A DNA stretch of 5,686 nt from positions 1-5,686 of the forward strand of contig JAJTBM010000216.1 of the NCBI GenBank assembly GCA_021286885.1. Direction: 5' to 3'. Below are positions 1-5,686 of this stretch, piece after piece. Numbering within the stretch: the first letter of the stretch is position 1; every line of letters begins with the position of its first letter. Source of the stretch: Rhodocyclales bacterium. Lineage in GTDB: Bacteria; Pseudomonadota; Gammaproteobacteria; Burkholderiales; Rhodocyclaceae. Position numbers and translations under genes: made by a program. Under the pieces are notes generated by a model. The model was not told where the DNA came from. It searched no databases and saw nothing but the letters and a program-made list of their open reading frames with translations.

Positions 1-1207
1 CCCGGGCGTGGATCTTGTCGGTGGAAATGCCGATTTCGGCCCCCAGACCGTACTCAAAGCCGTCTGCAAAGCGGGTGGAGGCGTTGATCATCACCGAGGC
101 GGAATCCACTTCCCGCAGGAAGCGCATGGCCCGGGTGTAGTTTTCGCTGACGATGGCTTCGGTATGGCCGGAGGAATGGGCATTGATATGGGCAATCGCC
201 GCATCCAGACCGTCCACGACCTTCACCGCGATGATCGGTGCCAGATATTCTTCTTTCCAGTCGGCTTCGGTGGCTTCTTTCAATTGGGCCTCGGCAATGC
301 CGGCTTCCCGCAGGATGGCGAGGGCTTGGGGGCAGGCGCGCAGCTCCACGCCCTTGCTGGCCAGCATGTGCCCGATGGCGGGCAATTGGGCAGCAGCAAT
401 GGCCACATCCACCAGCAGGGATTCGGTGGTATTGCAGGTGCCATAACGCTGGGTCTTGGCGTTTTCGACGATGGCGAGGGCCTTGGCCGGATCGGCGTAT
501 TCGTCCACATAAACGTGGCAATTGCCATCAAGGTGTTTGATCACCGGCACCCGCGCATCCCGGGAAATACGTTCGATAAGGCCCTTGCCGCCTCGGGGAA
601 CGATCACGTCTACGAATTCGGGCATCGCAATCAGTTCGCCCACGGCAGTCCGGTCGGTGGTTTCCACCACCTGAATGCAGCTTTCGGGCAAGCCTGCGGC
701 GGAAAGGCCGGCGCGCACGCATTCGGCAATGGCCTGATTGGAATGGAGAGCTTCCTTGCCGCCGCGCAAAATGGCGGCGTTGCCGGATTTGAGGCACAGG
801 GCGGCCGCATCGGCGGTCACGTTCGGGCGGGCTTCGTAAATGATGCCGATCACGCCCAGGGGCACCCGCATCTTGCCCACCGAGATGCCGGAGGGGCGGC
901 GCTTCATGTCGGTGATTTCGCCCACCGGATCAGGCAGGGCGGCGACCTGCTCCAGCCCCTGGGCCATGCCTTCGATGCCCTTGGCCGAAAGGGTGAGGCG
1001 GTCGATCATGGCCGGCTCCAGGCCGTTGGCCCGGGCCTCTTCCAGATCGCGCTGATTGGCGGCGGTTAGTTCGGGGGCGCGGCTGCGGATGGCGGCGGCC
1101 ATGGCCAGCAGGGCGTGGTTCTTGGCTTCGGTGGAGGCGGCGGCCACCAGGCGGGAAGCGGCGCGGGCCTGACGGCCCAGGCCTTGCATGTATTCTTTGA
1201 TGTCCAT
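1..1207 (-). CDS. proA: Gamma-glutamyl phosphate reductase, C-terminus cut off by the window edge
   Basis: ProA catalyses the second step of proline synthesis: NADPH-dependent reduction of gamma-glutamyl phosphate to glutamate-5-semialdehyde, in the cytoplasm, working with glutamate 5-kinase (ProB). The frame opens with ATG at 1207 ([10 protein letters not shown]) and stays open to the left edge, giving 402 residues. The last visible residues, STDKIHAR, match the family's near-terminal STxKxHARG segment, so I estimate only about 15-20 residues are missing. Family landmarks: YEARPNVT (124-131), [14 protein letters not shown] (140-153), [13 protein letters not shown] (199-211), the active-site cysteine Cys258 in [14 protein letters not shown], and [13 protein letters not shown] (384-396). 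It lies 36 bp downstream of holA on the same strand and is probably co-transcribed with it. No clear Shine-Dalgarno precedes the ATG. A gene encoding ProB is not in the window. Identification is very secure; the gene appears intact up to the edge. Confidence 0.97.
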   Translation of the reverse strand, partial: MDIKEYMQGLGRQARAASRLVAAASTEAKNHALLAMAAAIRSRAPELTAANQRDLEEARANGLEPAMIDRLTLSAKGIEGMAQGLEQVAALPDPVGEITDMKRRPSGISVGKMRVPLGVIGIIYEARPNVTADAAALCLKSGNAAILRGGKEALHSNQAIAECVRAGLSAAGLPESCIQVVETTDRTAVGELIAMPEFVDVIVPRGGKGLIERISRDARVPVIKHLDGNCHVYVDEYADPAKALAIVENAKTQRYGTCNTTESLLVDVAIAAAQLPAIGHMLASKGVELRACPQALAILREAGIAEAQLKEATEADWKEEYLAPIIAVKVVDGLDAAIAHINAHSSGHTEAIVSENYTRAMRFLREVDSASVMINASTRFADGFEYGLGAEIGISTDKIHAR

Positions 1208-1243
1208 CGGGTTTCGCGTGGCTAAGGTTAGGGCGCCCAAGCC

Positions 1244-2272
1244 TCAGCGGCGGGGCGTCGCCGGGGCGTGACGGGTGAGGCGCAGGCACAGCATCAAAAA
1301 CTCGTCCCACACGTCGCCATCGGCAAGGCCCTTGATCATCCGGTCAATTTTGGCCGCGTGCAAGATGGAAGCCTGCAATTGGGGGGCAGAAAGGCGCCCC
1401 AGGGCCTTTTGGGTGCGTTGGCGGCGGCGTTCGTCGTAGATCCGCTCGGCCTTGAACAGCCCCGCTGCGGGCTGCCCTGCATCCAGCCCGGCCCGCAGAC
1501 GGGCGAGGCTGCGTACCTCGGTGGCGAGGGCCCATAGCACCAGGGGCGGGGCTTCCCCTTCGCCCCGCAGGCCATCCAGCAGGCGGCTGCAGCGGGCCGG
1601 GTCGCCTTCGAGGAGGGCGGTGCGCAGGCTGTCGATGTCGTAGCGGGCCACGTTGAGCACGGCGCTGCGAATGGTGTCCAGATCCAGCTCGCCCGGGGGC
1701 TGGAGCAGGCCCAGCTTGAGGATTTCCTGGTGGGCGGCGAGCAGATTGCCTTCTACGTGTTCGGTGATGAAGGCGAGGCCTTCGGCGCTGGCTTTTTGCT
1801 GCTGGCGGGCCAGGCGTTGGCCGATCCAGTCGGGCAGGCGTTCCCGTTCGGGGGCGTTGAGTTCGATGCACACCCCGGCTTCGGTGAGGGCGGTAAACCA
1901 GCTCGCCTTGCGGGCCGTCCAGTCCAGTTCGGGGAGCGTGACGAGGGTGATGATGCCGCTGTCCAGCTGGCGGGCGTGGCGTTGGAGGGCTTCGCCGCCT
2001 TCACGCCCCGGCTTGCCGTTGGGGATGCGCAGATCCACCAGCTTGCTTTCGCCGAACAGCGAAAGATTGCCGGCGGCGCTTTGTAGGCTGTCCCAGCGGA
2101 AGCCCTGGCCGGCGACCAGGACTTCTCTTTCGGTGTAGCCCTGGCGCCGGGCGGCGGCGCGGATCGCGTCGGCCGCTTCCAGCACCAGCAGGGGTTCGTT
2201 GCCGTGGAGCAGGTAGAGGGGCGCGAGGGGCTTTTCCAGGTGGGCGGAAAGTTGCTCGGGGCGCAGGATCAC
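1244..2272 (-). CDS. holA: DNA polymerase III delta subunit (clamp loader)
   Basis: HolA is the delta subunit of the DnaX clamp-loader complex. It opens the beta sliding clamp so that it can be placed on primed DNA in replication. The product is 342 residues, nearly the same length as E. coli delta. Visible family signatures are PLYLLHGNEPLL (18-29) in the N-terminal domain and NLSLFGESKLVDLR (69-82). Leu72-Phe73 in the latter correspond by position to the E. coli delta Leu-Phe pair known to wedge into the beta clamp. Others are VEGNLLAAHQEILKL (173-187), a helical collar-like C-terminal half, and AERIYDERR (275-283). The Walker-like region is degenerate, as is normal for delta, which does not hydrolyse ATP. 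The start is GTG at 2272, overlapping the lptE stop as GTGA. No good Shine-Dalgarno precedes it, so translational coupling to lptE is likely. Stop TGA is at 1246-1244. Confidence 0.96.
   Translation of the reverse strand: MILRPEQLSAHLEKPLAPLYLLHGNEPLLVLEAADAIRAAARRQGYTEREVLVAGQGFRWDSLQSAAGNLSLFGESKLVDLRIPNGKPGREGGEALQRHARQLDSGIITLVTLPELDWTARKASWFTALTEAGVCIELNAPERERLPDWIGQRLARQQQKASAEGLAFITEHVEGNLLAAHQEILKLGLLQPPGELDLDTIRSAVLNVARYDIDSLRTALLEGDPARCSRLLDGLRGEGEAPPLVLWALATEVRSLARLRAGLDAGQPAAGLFKAERIYDERRRQRTQKALGRLSAPQLQASILHAAKIDRMIKGLADGDVWDEFLMLCLRLTRHAPATPRR
2269..2272 (-). other. GTGA stop-start overlap of lptE and holA
   Basis: On the minus strand the holA start codon GTG (2272-2270) shares bases with the lptE stop TGA (2271-2269). 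The sequence before the GTG is C-rich and offers no Shine-Dalgarno. This suggests that holA is translated by ribosomes that have just finished lptE, which would tie the output of the clamp-loader subunit to that of the lipoprotein. Confidence 0.75.
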
Positions 2273-2805
2273 GATTGGGGCGGGGTGTCGGCAGCGCCAG
2301 GCATGCGGGCGGTGGCCAGACGGCGCAGGAGCTGCTGGATCAGGTCTTTTTGCATGTCTTGGTAGAGCAGCTTTTCTTCCTGTTCCTTGGCGAGCACCTG
2401 GGTGTCGTCATAGGGCATGTCCCGGCGCAGGCTGATTTCGCTCGGGCCGATGATCTCGGCGCCGCCCTTGTCTACCAGCCGGAAGCGGAAGCGCTGGTTG
2501 AGCTGGTACTCGCGCACCTTGCCCAGGGCGTTGAGGGACATGATGACCTTACTGCGGGTGTCGGCCAGCACTTCGAGGCGTACCTGGGCTTCTTCGGGGC
2601 GGCTGGTGACTTCGGTCTTGCCATTGGCCCGCAGCTGGCGCTTGATGGCGGTGGCCAGCTCGGAGTATTCGTACATCCCCAGATAGATGGAGTCGAAGGG
2701 CATGGGGCGCGGACCGCGCAGCTGGAACCCGCAGCCGGCCAGGGCCAGGGGCAGGGCGCCCAGCAGGGCCAGGGTGCGGCGCCGGGAGGCGGAGGGCAGA
2801 CTCAT
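2269..2805 (-). CDS. lptE: LPS-assembly lipoprotein LptE (RlpB)
   Basis: LptE is the outer-membrane lipoprotein that plugs the LptD barrel and helps place lipopolysaccharide in the outer leaflet. The product is 178 residues. It starts with a lipoprotein signal peptide: basic SRRR (7-10), a hydrophobic stretch (11-23) and the lipobox LAGC with the predicted lipidated Cys25. The mature protein begins CGFQLRG, the hallmark of this family. Further signatures are LNALGKVREYQL (91-102) and RRDMPYDDTQVLAKEQEE (127-144), followed by an amphipathic C-terminal helix. Residue 26 is Gly, not Asp, so inner-membrane retention by an Asp+2 signal is not expected. The ATG at 2805 is chosen because it gives a complete signal peptide; only a weak purine-rich GAAAG precedes it. 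The gene lies 104 bp after leuS and its stop overlaps the holA start by 4 bp. Residues S-R-R-R-T-L resemble a twin-arginine motif only loosely; Sec export is the default for this family. Confidence 0.95.
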   Translation of the reverse strand: MSLPSASRRRTLALLGALPLALAGCGFQLRGPRPMPFDSIYLGMYEYSELATAIKRQLRANGKTEVTSRPEEAQVRLEVLADTRSKVIMSLNALGKVREYQLNQRFRFRLVDKGGAEIIGPSEISLRRDMPYDDTQVLAKEQEEKLLYQDMQKDLIQQLLRRLATARMPGAADTPPQS

Positions 2806-2860
2806 GGACGGCTTTCTTTCTGGAGAGGGTTGGGGGTCGGATCTTGGCTGAGTGCCAGGC

Positions 2861-2903
2861 GGCGCCCCGCCTGCCTGAACAACAAAAAGGCAGGTGGGGC
2901 GCC
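2861..2903. repeat. Long near-perfect inverted repeat between leuS and lptE
   Basis: Arms at 2861-2876 and 2888-2903 are complementary over 16 positions with a single exception (2869/2895). Eleven unpaired bases lie between them. In the minus-strand transcript this gives a very GC-rich stem with one C/A mismatch, starting 7 nt after the leuS stop codon. No T-run follows the stem on the minus strand, so as a whole it is not a canonical intrinsic terminator. It may block 3' exonucleases and stabilise the leuS mRNA, or help polymerase pause before lptE. Confidence 0.6.
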
Positions 2904-2906
2904 TGC
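2883..2906 (-). terminator. Candidate weak intrinsic terminator after leuS
   Basis: Read on the minus strand just after the leuS stop, GCAGG (2906-2902) pairs with CCTGC (2894-2890) across a 7-nt loop. One C follows, then TTTTTG (2888-2883) within a longer T-rich stretch TTTTTGTTGTT. The 5-bp stem is short but mostly G-C. Termination is likely partial at best. This hairpin uses bases that also form the first arm of the longer inverted repeat, so the two folds exclude each other. Confidence 0.35.
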
Positions 2907-2909
2907 AGC

Positions 2910-5567
<2,658 letters not shown>

Positions 5568-5569
5568 CT

Positions 5570-5575
5570 ATTATA
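5570..5575 (-). promoter_or_regulatory. leuS: Candidate -10 box of the leuS promoter
   Basis: On the minus strand this reads TATAAT, a perfect sigma-70 -10 hexamer, 35 bp before the leuS ATG. Transcription would start near 5563, leaving a 5' leader of only about 30 nt, too short for a T-box or attenuator. No good -35 lies at 16-18 bp spacing: the hexamer at 17 bp is ATACGG. The nearest TTGA-like element (TTGAGC) is 29 bp away, which is too far. The -10 is not preceded by an extended TGn. The promoter may be weak or activator-dependent. Confidence 0.5.
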
Positions 5576-5677
5576 AACGCCTCTGGCGCCCCCCGTATTT
5601 TTACGCTCAAGGGCTTGATGTTGCGTGTTTTTTCCTGTTTCGAAATGCTGCGCATCGCATCGGGGGCGGTAGGGCTC

Positions 5678-5686
5678 TGGTACAAT
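5678..5686 (+). promoter_or_regulatory. Possible extended -10 of a divergent promoter at the window edge
   Basis: The last nine plus-strand bases read TGGTACAAT, that is an extended TGn followed by TACAAT, one mismatch from the -10 consensus. A start site would fall just outside the window, which would make leuS divergent from a plus-strand gene to the right. The hexamer 17 bp upstream (CATCGG) is a poor -35, but extended -10 promoters can tolerate this. The call cannot be tested without the flanking sequence. Confidence 0.3.

Noticed and set aside
8..1069. A 353-codon plus-strand open frame opposite proA
   Set aside because: It is in phase and antisense to proA, with the same codon-bias explanation. 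The composition is Gly/His/Phe-rich and shows no family signature.
1224..1246. GGGCGCCC palindrome between holA and proA as an operator or terminator
   Set aside because: Palindromic core of only 8 bp with imperfect flanks and no T-run. GGCGCC-type palindromes recur by chance in such GC-rich DNA, including near 5587 and 2861.
5579..5603. CGCC-TCT-GGCG hairpin followed by CCCCCCGTATTTTT on the plus strand as a terminator
   Set aside because: The stem is 4 bp, the T-run is separated from it by a C-tract, and no plus-strand gene lies upstream to terminate.

Overview
This window is a compact, GC-rich stretch of ordinary bacterial chromosome. All recognisable genes lie on the minus strand and read right to left: leuS (leucyl-tRNA synthetase), lptE (LPS-assembly lipoprotein), holA (DNA polymerase III delta subunit) and proA (gamma-glutamyl phosphate reductase, cut by the left edge). 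LptE implies a Gram-negative outer membrane with lipopolysaccharide. From general knowledge, the order leuS-lptE-holA-proA together with the protein sequences fits a betaproteobacterium, most likely near the Rhodocyclales or Neisseriales. The genus cannot be fixed from the sequence alone.

Layout in transcription order: 5686-5535 is an upstream region of about 150 bp. It holds a perfect TATAAT for leuS on the minus strand, and a possible outward-facing plus-strand promoter (TGGTACAAT) at the very edge. leuS fills 5534-2910. A 104-bp gap follows (2909-2806) with a strong inverted repeat just after the leuS stop. lptE (2805-2269) overlaps holA (2272-1244) by 4 bp in a GTGA junction. A 36-bp gap separates holA from proA, which starts at 1207 and runs off the left edge after 402 codons.

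The four genes serve unrelated housekeeping tasks: tRNA charging, LPS export, clamp loading and proline synthesis. Same strand and tight spacing suggest co-transcription, at least of lptE-holA-proA. The inverted repeat after leuS is the most interesting feature. It may terminate or reduce leuS transcription, or protect its 3' end, so lptE-holA-proA could be expressed at a different level from leuS.

I found no mobile element, CRISPR array, tRNA, rRNA or unknown multi-gene system. The very long plus-strand open frames are antisense shadows of the real genes, kept open by GC-rich codon usage. The findings are small-scale points about regulation and motif variants, not a new system.
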